Part shown: positions 8,617-18,566 of the stretch, piece by piece
Position numbering within the stretch: position 1 is the stretch's first letter
Layout: each line of letters starts with the position of its first letter
Origin: a virus
DNA length: 63,852 bases
IMG/VR virus record: IMGVR_UViG_3300030389_002358
Location: 1 to 63,852 of that record
Strand: one strand, 5' to 3'
Translations under genes and position numbers: made by a program
Notes under the pieces: model-generated
Told to the model about the DNA's origin: nothing
Database searches by the model: none
What the model saw: only the letters and a program-made list of their open reading frames with translations

Positions 8617-10722
8617 TTAAAACTGTCCTTGTCTTTTTCTTGCTTCTAGTATTACCATGTAGTCATTAAATGTCATTGTCTGTCCGCTTGGAGCTTTAAT
8701 TATCTTGTTACCAAAGTCTATAGATCTAGCAGGTGTTTTTAAACTACCATCGTTATTATACTCTGGTTCTTTAACGTTGATTATTGTTCCGTCTTTAAAA
8801 TAATCATAAACTTCAGCTGGATTATTTTGTAATGTATACGTCACCCATTTGCTCATATCACCTTTTATTATTTTTGATTCACCTGGTATTCCTTGTATAG
8901 TAGTGTCACCAAACGTGCTAACATCAGCTTCAGTTGATCCAATGTCTCTACCAGAAGCATCTACTAAACCAGTGCTTCCATCATCTGCTAAATGATTAAG
9001 GAAGTTTAATAAACCATAATCTTTTGCTAATTGCTTATATTTAACTTCATATTGTCTTGACTCTTTACTTTCACCATCTGCTCTTGTTCCTATTTTTTGG
9101 TATAGTTTTTCAAAAGAAATTGGATCACTTAAATCAAATATTTCTGTTTGATCTCCTAAATCACCAAACTCTTGAACACCGTCTTTGTTAGTTTTTAACT
9201 TCATGTTTTTATTTGCTATATAAGAGAAAGCTATTTCTTTAGTATCAGGATTATATAAAACTTCTTTTATGTTTTTATCACCAACGTCAGTAGATATTTT
9301 TTGATTTAAAAATATATTATCTAAACTCTTGTCATAAGTAGTTCCAAACTGCTCATTAAAATTACCAACACTAACAACTCTAGGTGAGCCAGGAGGACCT
9401 GTAAAACTTGACTCATCAACTATAGGTGAGGCGCCACCTAAAAACGAAGTTATTTCTTCAAATTTTTTATCAGCATAAGTATCTATAGGTGTCACTTTAC
9501 TACCACTACTACCACTACTACCACCGCTACTACCTTGTGGTAATTGTGTTGGTTCTATATATTTACTAGCAACTCCACTACCAATAACTTCATTAATTAA
9601 ATACCTTTGCACCATGTTATCTTTAGCACCTTGTAGCACGTTTAAACTTTTGTCTATATCTTGATCTTTAACACCAAGCTCTTTTAAATAACCGGTTACT
9701 AAAGATATTTCATTTACCGGCGTGTCTAATATCATAGCTAATTTTTCAGCGTTTTCTTTATTATTAGCTAAAGCTATTAACTCTTGACCACCATCAATTT
9801 TTTCAAGCTCTTGTAATCTTACAGCATCGTTAAATTTAACCTTATTGTTAAAAATATCATCAATAATACTAGGATCGTCTGGGTTATTTTCATCTTGCTG
9901 TTTCATTTCAGACATAAATCTTTTAACTGTATCTTCTACAGATTTTCTACCTGTGTATAAAACACCATCTGCTCCAGTTGCTTTTCCACCAGCAAACCTT
10001 TCACTTAAATCTGTTCCTGTTGTTTTGATTAAAGTTTCTAATGTTGTATCGATACTTTCATTAATAGCTACCATAGATTTAGGATCGTTTTCACCTATAA
10101 GTCTTTGCACGTCTTGAGCGTCGTATGTTATTGTTTTACCTTCGTTTCTTGGATCATTTATAGTAACAGTAAAATCAAAGTCGTTGCTACCCTCGCCTTT
10201 GTATTTAAAATCAAAACCACCACCGTTTTTAAAATTACTTTGCATTGCTTTTACTACAGCCGCATATTCTAAATAAGAACCTGATCCATGATCGTAATCT
10301 TCATCTATTTCTAAATTATCTACAAATGTTCTTGTTGTTAAAGCATTTGCTGCTGCTATGTTTGCATTAAAGTTTGCGTTTGCAGCGTTTAAATCTAGTG
10401 TGTCTTTTCTATTTTCTTTTATATTTTGTCCAAAAAAACCTGGTTTGTCTAAGCCTTCAACGCTTAAACCTTCCTTTAAAAATAATTGTATATTTTGTTC
10501 TAATTTTTTCTGGAACTCAGCACCCACTTGACCTGATGCTTTAGCCGCTTCGCGCATCTTTTCTGCTTGACTAAATAAATCAGCTTCATACGCTTTTCTG
10601 TCTGCTATTTTATCATCAAAATAAGTTTTAACGTCTTTAAATGATTGTTGGAAAGCACCTGACATACCTCTGTTAAAACCTGTATAATCTTCACGAAAAA
10701 ATCTTGGATGTCTATAACTCAT
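8617..10722 (-). CDS. internal virion / ejection-type protein
   Basis: 701 residues, acidic and helical at the N-terminus (about 30-110), with a Gly/Ser linker of repeated SSG units near residue 395-410 and a more beta-rich C-terminal half. It starts with a run rich in Arg, Phe and Tyr and has no signal peptide. It sits between a short Ala/Gln-rich putative ejection protein and the giant polyvalent protein, the usual place for internal core proteins of podoviruses. I do not recognise a catalytic motif, so the call rests on position, size and composition. Confidence 0.5.
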   Translation of the reverse strand: MSYRHPRFFREDYTGFNRGMSGAFQQSFKDVKTYFDDKIADRKAYEADLFSQAEKMREAAKASGQVGAEFQKKLEQNIQLFLKEGLSVEGLDKPGFFGQNIKENRKDTLDLNAANANFNANIAAANALTTRTFVDNLEIDEDYDHGSGSYLEYAAVVKAMQSNFKNGGGFDFKYKGEGSNDFDFTVTINDPRNEGKTITYDAQDVQRLIGENDPKSMVAINESIDTTLETLIKTTGTDLSERFAGGKATGADGVLYTGRKSVEDTVKRFMSEMKQQDENNPDDPSIIDDIFNNKVKFNDAVRLQELEKIDGGQELIALANNKENAEKLAMILDTPVNEISLVTGYLKELGVKDQDIDKSLNVLQGAKDNMVQRYLINEVIGSGVASKYIEPTQLPQGSSGGSSGSSGSKVTPIDTYADKKFEEITSFLGGASPIVDESSFTGPPGSPRVVSVGNFNEQFGTTYDKSLDNIFLNQKISTDVGDKNIKEVLYNPDTKEIAFSYIANKNMKLKTNKDGVQEFGDLGDQTEIFDLSDPISFEKLYQKIGTRADGESKESRQYEVKYKQLAKDYGLLNFLNHLADDGSTGLVDASGRDIGSTEADVSTFGDTTIQGIPGESKIIKGDMSKWVTYTLQNNPAEVYDYFKDGTIINVKEPEYNNDGSLKTPARSIDFGNKIIKAPSGQTMTFNDYMVILEARKRQGQF

Positions 10723-10728
10723 AATTTT

Positions 10729-11418
10729 TTATTCATCTTTTTTAAATAATTTTTGTAAATCGCCAGATGCAGCTGAACCAGCAAGAGTTCCACCTAACGC
10801 ACCAAAAGCTTGACCAAAACCTTGACTAGCTTGAGCTCTCAAGTTAGCAGCCTGCATTCTTGACTGATCTAATAAACCAGCTGTTCTGTCTAATTTCATT
10901 TGCTCTCTATCCTCTCTAACATTAAACTGAAACATGTCACCTCTCATACGCGCTGTATCTACTCTAGCACCTTCTTGTAATCTAGCAGCTTGAGCAGCCT
11001 GCGCGCCTTGTGCTCTTAGTCTAGCGTTTTGCGCTTCTTGTTGATCTATAGTAGCAGCTATACCTGCTTTACTTCTTAATGCAGCTTGTGCTAAAGCCGT
11101 AGCGCCACCAGCGCCAGCGCCTGTAGCTCTTAATGTATCTAACGTACCCGCCAAACTTAAATCAGCTTCTTCTGCTTGAAACTCAGCAGCTTGTGTTGAT
11201 ACTTGTAAGTTACCCATAGTGTTAGTTATAAGTGATGACCTATCTACTATATTTCTTGATGGGTCAATTATGTCTTGCCTACCAGCTTCTAATCTGTCTA
11301 AATCACGTTGTAATTTGCTAGCTCTACGTTGTTGTTTCCTAGCAGCACTTCTTGCCCCAAAACCTTGGACTAATCCGCCAATTAATGAAGATGCCGCTCC
11401 TGCTATTGCTGTTATCAT
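10729..11418 (-). CDS. small internal virion protein (Ala/Gln/Arg-rich, T7 gp14-like position)
   Basis: 229 residues. An N-terminal glycine/alanine-rich hydrophobic helix (about 1-22) is followed by a long basic, helical Arg/Gln/Ala-rich body and a second Gly/Ala hydrophobic stretch near the C-terminus (about 200-218). This two-hydrophobic-ends design is common in small ejection proteins that form a channel in the host envelope. The gene is tightly packed between the 464-aa tail protein and the 701-aa putative core protein. Identity to a named family cannot be claimed from sequence reading alone. Confidence 0.5.
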   Translation of the reverse strand: MITAIAGAASSLIGGLVQGFGARSAARKQQRRASKLQRDLDRLEAGRQDIIDPSRNIVDRSSLITNTMGNLQVSTQAAEFQAEEADLSLAGTLDTLRATGAGAGGATALAQAALRSKAGIAATIDQQEAQNARLRAQGAQAAQAARLQEGARVDTARMRGDMFQFNVREDREQMKLDRTAGLLDQSRMQAANLRAQASQGFGQAFGALGGTLAGSAASGDLQKLFKKDE

Positions 11419-11427
11419 ATTTTTTAT

Positions 11428-12822
11428 TTATAATGTTATTTCGTTTGAAACTGCAAAAAGTTCTGCTTTATTATTACCTTCAGCATTAGGTTCCCAATAC
11501 TGTAGTTTAAACTGCGCGTGATAACCTTTTATCCCAGTGGTTGTGTTAAGCGTGTTAGTGTTAAACTTACTATTATAGTCACCACTAGCGTAAGGTACTT
11601 TTTGTCTTATATCTTTATAGTATTTACTTTCTTTTAATTCAAATCCCACGTTGATTAACATGTTATTCTCATCAGTTATAGTTACACCTTTCTTTGGTAT
11701 TTTATATGCTTCTTGTACTTGAGAATCAAATGTGTAACCTTCTTTACTTACGTTTTCAGTTTTACCTGATTCCATAGCCCATCCTGTTGTGCCTTCATAG
11801 TTTATTGTTTTAAACGTTTTTATGCTACTAGGCATATCGTTCATAATAAACTCTACATAAGATGGTTGTTGATATGTTGAACCATAAAATTTATTATAGT
11901 CAGCATCCGTATCATAATGTTTGTATATGTCTTTAGCGTTAAACGTATAAAATTCATTTGCTAAACTAAACCCAAAAGTAGGTTTAAAAGTATGTAATGA
12001 TACCCAACCACCAGACTTTTCAGAGTACGATAACGTAACATAATCTGTTTGAGCTGATAAAGTAGATCCGTCAGTTGTAAAGCTACCGTGTGTTATATTG
12101 TTTGAAGGTGAATTTTTTTGCATAGATATATAATACTGATCATATACCTCGTCATACATACCATATATCTTTGCGTCAGTTATTTTTAAATTATCTCTAA
12201 AAAAGTCTTTCATACCAGCAGCTGATATAGGCGTTAAGCCATCTTGTGATAATCTTAATATAACACCTCTGTTTTTATCAGAAAAATATTTTCTTGTTCC
12301 AAATACAGCAAAGCTTTCTGGGTTTGTACTTATACCATATTTACCAGCATATGCTACAACTTGGCCTATAACTTTAGAGCCTGAAACAGTTAACGCTCCA
12401 CCTTCAGCTGTAAATATAGCATCTTTATCTATTAATGCTCTACTAACTTTATTTTCTTGAAATATATTTAAATTAGTTTCTTCTGCATGAAGTTTTTGTA
12501 TACTACCGTGCGCTATATCTACAGCCCTTGTTATAGCGTCACCTATAGGAAACTCATTTGTTTTATTAACTTTTGTTTTTGAGTTATATATACCAGAATA
12601 TATCATAGCATTTGATCTTCTTCTAATATCATACTCATCATCTGTAGCGTAAGCTCTAGCTCCAAAATCAACTGATTTTCCATTAAACTCTCCTTTTATT
12701 CTAGCTTCTTCAATATGATAAACTCCAGGGTTATGAGTTTTATTTATAGTGCTAGCGTTTGTTGTTGTGCCACCGGCTAAAATAAAAGAGTTGTAGTATG
12801 ATATTTCTATTAATTGTGCCAT
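11428..12822 (-). CDS. tail or virion structural protein of unknown fold
   Basis: 464 residues, mostly beta-type composition rich in Asn, Thr, Ser, Tyr and Gly, without signal peptide or membrane segment. It lies five bases downstream of the 1172-aa hub-like gene, and the two are probably co-translated partners. Several lines such as FGTRKYFSDKNRG and DGLTPISAAGM suggest a beta-propeller or fibrous tail component, similar in setting to the second stabilization/hub protein of marine podoviruses. Role inferred from order only. Confidence 0.5.
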   Translation of the reverse strand: MAQLIEISYYNSFILAGGTTTNASTINKTHNPGVYHIEEARIKGEFNGKSVDFGARAYATDDEYDIRRRSNAMIYSGIYNSKTKVNKTNEFPIGDAITRAVDIAHGSIQKLHAEETNLNIFQENKVSRALIDKDAIFTAEGGALTVSGSKVIGQVVAYAGKYGISTNPESFAVFGTRKYFSDKNRGVILRLSQDGLTPISAAGMKDFFRDNLKITDAKIYGMYDEVYDQYYISMQKNSPSNNITHGSFTTDGSTLSAQTDYVTLSYSEKSGGWVSLHTFKPTFGFSLANEFYTFNAKDIYKHYDTDADYNKFYGSTYQQPSYVEFIMNDMPSSIKTFKTINYEGTTGWAMESGKTENVSKEGYTFDSQVQEAYKIPKKGVTITDENNMLINVGFELKESKYYKDIRQKVPYASGDYNSKFNTNTLNTTTGIKGYHAQFKLQYWEPNAEGNNKAELFAVSNEITL

Positions 12823-12827
12823 ATTTC

Positions 12828-15800
12828 TTAATTAGTTGCGCATTCACTTGCATTTGCGATAGATGTTACTACGCCATCAGAATTTAATGTAACGCATTTA
12901 AGTTTATCACTACCACTAGTAGACGCATCATTAGTATAAAAATATTTACCAGCAGCAGCGTTATTATTGTTACTAGAATCAGTATATATTTGATTACCCA
13001 AGTTAACGCGTAGTTCACCTGAAACTACCGTTGGCATAGTTCCTGAGTTTGCTACAGCATAAAAATTTTGTACTATACCGTTACACACGTCGCAATCAGT
13101 ATTTACACCTTTAGTTAAAGTACCACTAACACTTGCTGTTGATTCGCTAATTAAAATATTAGCAGTTGATGTGTTGTTACTACTTAAACCGTCGTTAACA
13201 GTTACTGTCATTGTTCGATTACTGTTTGAAGAAGCATGAAACGCGTTAGAGGTGCTAGCGTTTTCCATTGCAGACAGCGCTTTAATAGTAAGAGTGTTAC
13301 CAGTAATGCTACTTGAAAAATAATTATTAAAATTAGTATTGCCTAATACATGAGTAACTGACAAACCTATATCGTCTTCTGTATCAATAGTAGATCCATT
13401 TTCAACAGTAAGAGTAGTTACAGTGTACCCACTTCCTCTGCTTACTGTTGGGTTTGGTATATTAACATTATGTCGAGGTACGCCATCTACATCACTAGCG
13501 TTTGTGCCTGAAACAACAGGTGGTGAATTTGTAACTGTTAAAGTTTTTGTACTATATACAGTACCAGAGTTTGGATCTGTAATAGAAAAAATAACGTTTA
13601 TTGTATCTGAGCTATTATCTTTTCTTCTAAAACCACCAGCTAATGTTACAACGCCAGTTGTTGAATTTATATTAAATCTACTTGTTACATTTTCACCAGC
13701 GCCTGTTGACGCATTTTGTATACCAAAAGATAAGTTATCTCCTGTTGTATTATCATCAGCATCGACTGTAACCACAGTACCGCCTATGGCTAATGATTCT
13801 GAAAACTCACCGTTTGTTGGGTTTATTGTAACATTGTCAGGTCCATTTTCTATAGAGTTAGCTTCTAATTGATCATCAAGATCTTCAACTAAACCGCATG
13901 TACCACTTTCATAAAAAATATCTATTTTAGATTCAAATGGTTTTGTTTCAAAAACCATCAAACCTTCCTTTTGACTAGAGTTACCTAAATCTATATTTGG
14001 ATCGTTAGGATACCCAATTGGTGTATCTGTATTTATATCGTTAGTAGTTAAAATAGCAACATCAACACCAGTCACGCCAATAGGCTCAACTTTTAAATTT
14101 GGTAGTTCAGCTACTAAAGGATCTCTGTCTTTACCATATACAAAATTATATATTCTTGGTTTATTAGGTAAGCTTAATGTCGCTGGCTTTATAACAGCAT
14201 TATCAGAAAATAAACCCTGCTCTGTTGCGGTGCCTATGCTTATAACATCTATAGGTTCTTGACTAACGCTACCCATTTTTGAGCTGCCTGTGCTGCCATT
14301 AGGTATTACTTTAGGGTATAAAAACGTATCAGATCCTGATATACCTTCTCTTGTAAAGTCTTGTTCAGATGGGTTTCTAGGTACTTTATTTATATTATCT
14401 CCATACAGAGTAAACCAAGATCTACCGCTACCTGTGTCATCAGCTTTACCATGTATCACTTGATTATTTACATTGTTAGTGGCATCGCTTGAATCAATTA
14501 GACCGTTATCAGCAAATGATGTTGTTGTTGTACCAATGTTCGACCAAGAGTTAGCAGCGTAGTTACCATACACATTATCATACTCTTGCTCTGTTTGCTT
14601 TACAACAACTCTGTATGAATACCAACCGTGAGGGTTATAATCAGCACTTGTTTTGTCACCATTGTATATATCTTTAACGTTTGCAAATAAAGCATCATCT
14701 TGAAACGATATTTTTAAAGCTTGACCATAAGCAACTCTATTTGAGCTCCAGCTGTAACCGCTATTAAATTTAGTTTTTTTATCTTCAACATCTGGTCCAA
14801 CAGTAAAAGTATCTGTAATATTATTAGTTGGCGTAGATGATAAAACAACAGGTGATTGTCTACCAAATTTATCTGCAAAAACTATACCTACTTGATAAGT
14901 TCTTCTTTGTTTTATGTTGTGATGTTTGTACGCCTTGTGCGTATACTGTAATAAGCCAGAAGCTTTTGTAGCAGAAGCACTAGAGTCCCACTCATCATCT
15001 GCTTTAGCTGTTGACACACCAATAAAATAGTTCATACCCTTTTTACTTGATTTGTCTTTTGGAAACTCATAATTTTCTACATAGTTACCAAACACAACTC
15101 TATTACCCACAACCTCTAATGATTTTGCTAATATAGGTACTTGATCAAACACTCTAGTTGTTTGGTCTTCAGGTAATACTTGAAATGGTTTTTCTGATTT
15201 GTAAACATGTTTTAATACTTGTCTAAAATATGTAGTGCTTCCTGAGACTTTAGGCTTTATACTGTATGATTCAAAAACATTACTTGCGTCATCTATTTTT
15301 ATATTTTTTACTACTTTAATAGCTCTGCTATCTGACTCTTTTAAAACTATTTGCACCTCAGATATTTTATAAGGATTAGCGTATGTAGTAAAGCTATCAC
15401 TAGTTGTACCTCTTTCGTTAGCGTTTGGAACAGGTATTCTTAATATAACTTTATTTATAGCGTTTTGCATTATATCTACCTTAGTTGTTTGCAATATATT
15501 TTGAGAACTTATAGGTACATTTGGCTCATTAGACGTAGCATTTCTTTCGTCGTCTTTACTTTTTATTTCACCGTTATTAAGAGGTTCAAAAACTATTTGC
15601 GTGAAAGGAGCGAATAGTGAGTACTCGCCGTCTTCATATTTATATCTATACGAAAACCTAACAAAATTTTCTCTTAAATAATCTGATTTTATATTACCGT
15701 TTGTTTTATCACCAGCCGTATCACTAGTCGCTGTGTTGCTTTCTGACCAAGCACCATTTTTATTTAACAACCTTATTGGCGTGTAAGGCGCATATCTTGC

Positions 15801-16346
15801 AACGCTTATCTCATCTTCTGTTGTGTAGTAGTTAGGATTTGTTGTATGTTCTTTAGCTTTTTTTATATTTATTCGTCTTGGTTGATTGTAATCATCTGTA
15901 AAAAATAATAAATCATCTATTATTTGAGCACCTGTTATTAAATGGTTTTTACTAAAATTTAAAAAGCTTCCTTCTAATATAACTTTGTTTTGTTCTGTTG
16001 TAATATCATATTCTATTATTTTACATACAGCAGAAGTGCTACGTGTTATATTTCTAATATTATCATTAAAATCTACTGATCCACTAAAATTAGTAACAAA
16101 GTATAATACTCTTTTATTTTTAACATCGCTAACATAACCTATAACTTCAGGCGAACCTGATATAGATGAGTTGCCAACGTTTTTAATTATATTACCCCTT
16201 ATGTTTTCAACAGCGCTAGCATCTGATCCTTCAGATTCTACTATGTTTATATTTTGAGCTTCTCTATATTCGCCTTTTTGTATAAGTCTCTCATCGAGGT
16301 CTTTGTTCATCTTTCCTCTTAGAAAGTTATTTTTTATTTCTGGCAT
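12828..16346 (-). CDS. tail hub / stabilization-type protein with C-terminal cadherin- and Ig-like domains
   Basis: 1172 residues. The N-terminus (NNFLRGKMNKDLDERLIQKG then ...AQNINIVESEGSD) has the pattern I associate with large hub or stabilization proteins of marine and crAss-like podoviruses, which join the tail barrel to its appendages. The middle is beta-rich. From about residue 850 the style changes to Asp/Asn/Thr-rich repeats with cadherin-like wording (FNINSTTGVVTLAG, SITDPNSGTVYS), about two tandem beta-sandwich domains, followed by a Cys-containing tail (VNTDCDVCNG). The cadherin-like modules are probably surface-exposed and carbohydrate- or receptor-binding. Confidence 0.6.
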   Translation of the reverse strand: MPEIKNNFLRGKMNKDLDERLIQKGEYREAQNINIVESEGSDASAVENIRGNIIKNVGNSSISGSPEVIGYVSDVKNKRVLYFVTNFSGSVDFNDNIRNITRSTSAVCKIIEYDITTEQNKVILEGSFLNFSKNHLITGAQIIDDLLFFTDDYNQPRRINIKKAKEHTTNPNYYTTEDEISVARYAPYTPIRLLNKNGAWSESNTATSDTAGDKTNGNIKSDYLRENFVRFSYRYKYEDGEYSLFAPFTQIVFEPLNNGEIKSKDDERNATSNEPNVPISSQNILQTTKVDIMQNAINKVILRIPVPNANERGTTSDSFTTYANPYKISEVQIVLKESDSRAIKVVKNIKIDDASNVFESYSIKPKVSGSTTYFRQVLKHVYKSEKPFQVLPEDQTTRVFDQVPILAKSLEVVGNRVVFGNYVENYEFPKDKSSKKGMNYFIGVSTAKADDEWDSSASATKASGLLQYTHKAYKHHNIKQRRTYQVGIVFADKFGRQSPVVLSSTPTNNITDTFTVGPDVEDKKTKFNSGYSWSSNRVAYGQALKISFQDDALFANVKDIYNGDKTSADYNPHGWYSYRVVVKQTEQEYDNVYGNYAANSWSNIGTTTTSFADNGLIDSSDATNNVNNQVIHGKADDTGSGRSWFTLYGDNINKVPRNPSEQDFTREGISGSDTFLYPKVIPNGSTGSSKMGSVSQEPIDVISIGTATEQGLFSDNAVIKPATLSLPNKPRIYNFVYGKDRDPLVAELPNLKVEPIGVTGVDVAILTTNDINTDTPIGYPNDPNIDLGNSSQKEGLMVFETKPFESKIDIFYESGTCGLVEDLDDQLEANSIENGPDNVTINPTNGEFSESLAIGGTVVTVDADDNTTGDNLSFGIQNASTGAGENVTSRFNINSTTGVVTLAGGFRRKDNSSDTINVIFSITDPNSGTVYSTKTLTVTNSPPVVSGTNASDVDGVPRHNVNIPNPTVSRGSGYTVTTLTVENGSTIDTEDDIGLSVTHVLGNTNFNNYFSSSITGNTLTIKALSAMENASTSNAFHASSNSNRTMTVTVNDGLSSNNTSTANILISESTASVSGTLTKGVNTDCDVCNGIVQNFYAVANSGTMPTVVSGELRVNLGNQIYTDSSNNNNAAAGKYFYTNDASTSGSDKLKCVTLNSDGVVTSIANASECATN

Positions 16347-16350
16347 TTAA

Positions 16351-17490
16351 TTAATGTTTAATATGTTTAGCTTTACCTTTCATTATATTAGTAAGCTCTT
16401 TTATATTTAAGTCAGACAATCTAAGCTTTGCATTTCTCATTGCTGCTCTTCTATCTCTTTTAGCTCTCATTACTTGATACTCAGGAACTGCTAGCTTGGT
16501 AGATAAAATAGCATGGTAAATATATTTGTATATAGCGTCTTCTGCTAACTTGTGTACTTTCATTTCAGCATCGGTTGCTAATCCATCAGAAACATATTTT
16601 ATATTTATTATTCTACCTGATAAATCATTACTAAAACCGAACTGACCATTTACCTCATCAACAACAAATACTCCATTAAAGTTAGCTTTAACTGGATCAA
16701 TACCATATCTACCGCTTCTGTTATATATTCTATTTGAAACATAATGTGTAAATAAATAATAATCATCATTAGCTAAATTACCTGAATATAAATTTAAATC
16801 AAAGTCTTTAAATCTTGTTTCTGTTATAGAAGGCGTAACTGTTAGTGTATCACCTTCACTAGTAAATAAATAATCACCAGTGGCGTCATCTTGAGCTATT
16901 GATTCACTTGGTCTAGATGTGTAATCTGCTGGGAATATTGGATGTTCTAATCCAGAGGTATCAACCCAAGATAACATAATGTAATTAACATAATCTTGAG
17001 GCATTGATATAGTTAAGTCTGGACCAACTTCTACTTCTTGTATTTTTTCAACTCTTGATATATCATAAGCAAACTCTTGTATACCTCTTTTAGCATGAAA
17101 TAAAATATCAGATTTTTTAGCTTTGTTTATAACTTTGCCATCACCAGTATAACCATATATAAAATTATTTACAATGTCAATTAACTTTATATACCTATAA
17201 TCACCTAAGTTTCTATCAGTAAATTTTACTAATACAGTATCACCAGCTACAGGTAAACTAGAAGTAAAATGTATAATACCATCACTAATTCCTGTGCCAG
17301 ATTTTGGATATGTATATTTATCTCTACCAACTTCTGTTCCATTAACAAAAACAATAAACGCGTTCTCATCAGCTGGTTTAGTATCTACTGTAAGTGTATA
17401 TTCACCACTGCTAGCCTGCGATGTGCTTGTGGTAAACTTTTGACTTGAAGTGTAATAATGTTCAGCTTTTGTTGTTCCTAGTAGTCCCAT
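16351..17490 (-). CDS. head-tail connector / tail tubular-type protein
   Basis: 379 residues. An N-terminal beta domain (about 1-115) is followed by a helical segment (DILFHAKRGIQEFAYDIS, about 127-145) and a C-terminal basic helix bundle rich in Arg, Lys and Met. The helix-plus-beta arrangement and the position between the other connector gene and the hub-type protein fit a ring or tubular adaptor that seals the capsid vertex. It ends with a basic His/Lys tail. It overlaps nothing and is separated from its neighbours by one to four bases, indicating one operon. Family assignment is by context. Confidence 0.55.
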   Translation of the reverse strand: MGLLGTTKAEHYYTSSQKFTTSTSQASSGEYTLTVDTKPADENAFIVFVNGTEVGRDKYTYPKSGTGISDGIIHFTSSLPVAGDTVLVKFTDRNLGDYRYIKLIDIVNNFIYGYTGDGKVINKAKKSDILFHAKRGIQEFAYDISRVEKIQEVEVGPDLTISMPQDYVNYIMLSWVDTSGLEHPIFPADYTSRPSESIAQDDATGDYLFTSEGDTLTVTPSITETRFKDFDLNLYSGNLANDDYYLFTHYVSNRIYNRSGRYGIDPVKANFNGVFVVDEVNGQFGFSNDLSGRIINIKYVSDGLATDAEMKVHKLAEDAIYKYIYHAILSTKLAVPEYQVMRAKRDRRAAMRNAKLRLSDLNIKELTNIMKGKAKHIKH

Positions 17491-17491
17491 A

Positions 17492-18508
17492 TTATTGTTG
17501 TTGTTTTGTCATTTCAGATCCTTGACTTATCTGAACAGCACTTTGTACTACACTAGGATCTTGTAATATAAACCCTGCGTAAGCTAAAATGCTTATTATT
17601 AATTCTGTTTCTTGTGATAAATGTAACTCAAAGTCTGTCGAGCCCTGTGTGCTAGTATTAAAAGTATCTCCTGTTTTTATAGTGTATACAATTGTGCCGC
17701 TACCGCCTACTCCGCTAAATGTAACTGTATCACCTACTTTAAAACCACTACCAGCGTTACCAACCACTAATGTTGTTGGATCATTACCAGCTACAGTTAA
17801 TGTTAAAGTAGCACCTGTTCCGCTGCCACTAGTGGTAAATGATGTATACGTGCCGTTAGTATATGATCCACTTTCTGTATAATTTGCTGCTGTGCTCGCT
17901 AGTGTTTTATTATTTATCAAACCACCTTCTACAAATACAGTGTTATCATAAACCTCAACGCCATAGTTAGCGTTTAATGTGTATCCAAATCTAGGATCAA
18001 CAGGCTTTTTAATATACTGAAGCTTAATATCACCTAAAGTCCAGCTGCTATCTGTTAACGCAGGTTCTACTATTATATCATTTGCTCTCTGATAATATAC
18101 AGGAAATGATGTTGATGGTTTTGTTAGCGGTGAAGATTTTAAATAAGCTAACCTTTTTTTATCGATTTTTTCTAATGTTACGTTTCCATTAGTTATTGTT
18201 GCGTCTATAGTTTTATATAAATCTGTTGGTAATGTACCAATACCGTCTGTTAGTGTTATGTCTGTTGATTTATAATGAACATCGATTTGTTCTTCTATTT
18301 TTTCGGCTAAATCAGCATAACCTTCGTTTGTACGATTAACGTTTTCTATGTTTAAAAATTTATTATATTGATAAAATAATTTATCTATTAATTCTAACTG
18401 TGCTTGCCTAGCTAAGTTATTAAACTCTACAGGCGTTAAATAACCTCTCTGCTCCTTGTTTAATATTGATAAAACAGACTTATATACTTTATTTACATTA
18501 ATCGCCAT
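17492..18508 (-). CDS. connector/ring structural protein with Gly/Thr-rich beta insertion
   Basis: I choose the ATG at 18508 (MAINVNKVYKSV...), because the nine extra codons up to 18535 would place two stable overlapping hairpins inside the coding region. That leaves 338 residues. The N-terminal half is helical (NKEQRGYLTPVEFNNLARQA) and the C-terminal half carries a Gly/Thr/Ser-rich beta segment (about 205-270) that looks like an inserted exposed domain, followed by a hydrophobic helix and a polar Gln-rich end. It lies between the 252-aa gene downstream of the capsid gene and the other connector gene. A ring or adaptor role is inferred from order. Confidence 0.55.
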   Translation of the reverse strand: MAINVNKVYKSVLSILNKEQRGYLTPVEFNNLARQAQLELIDKLFYQYNKFLNIENVNRTNEGYADLAEKIEEQIDVHYKSTDITLTDGIGTLPTDLYKTIDATITNGNVTLEKIDKKRLAYLKSSPLTKPSTSFPVYYQRANDIIVEPALTDSSWTLGDIKLQYIKKPVDPRFGYTLNANYGVEVYDNTVFVEGGLINNKTLASTAANYTESGSYTNGTYTSFTTSGSGTGATLTLTVAGNDPTTLVVGNAGSGFKVGDTVTFSGVGGSGTIVYTIKTGDTFNTSTQGSTDFELHLSQETELIISILAYAGFILQDPSVVQSAVQISQGSEMTKQQQ

Positions 18509-18527
18509 AATTTCTTTTTTATAGTAA

Positions 18528-18558
18528 GTGGTCACCTATAGAGATGACCACCTCTATA
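18528..18558. promoter_or_regulatory. two overlapping, mutually exclusive inverted repeats
   Basis: Arms GTGGTCA (18528-18534) and TGACCAC (18545-18551) form a perfect 7-bp hairpin with a 10-base loop. Arms TATAGAG (18537-18543) and CTCTATA (18552-18558) form another with an 8-base loop. Both cannot form at once, which is the layout of an attenuator or RNA switch. They lie in the 58-base gap before the connector gene starting at 18508, on its leader side. No strong U-run follows either one, so simple termination is less likely. Confidence 0.6.
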
Positions 18559-18566
18559 AATGATTT

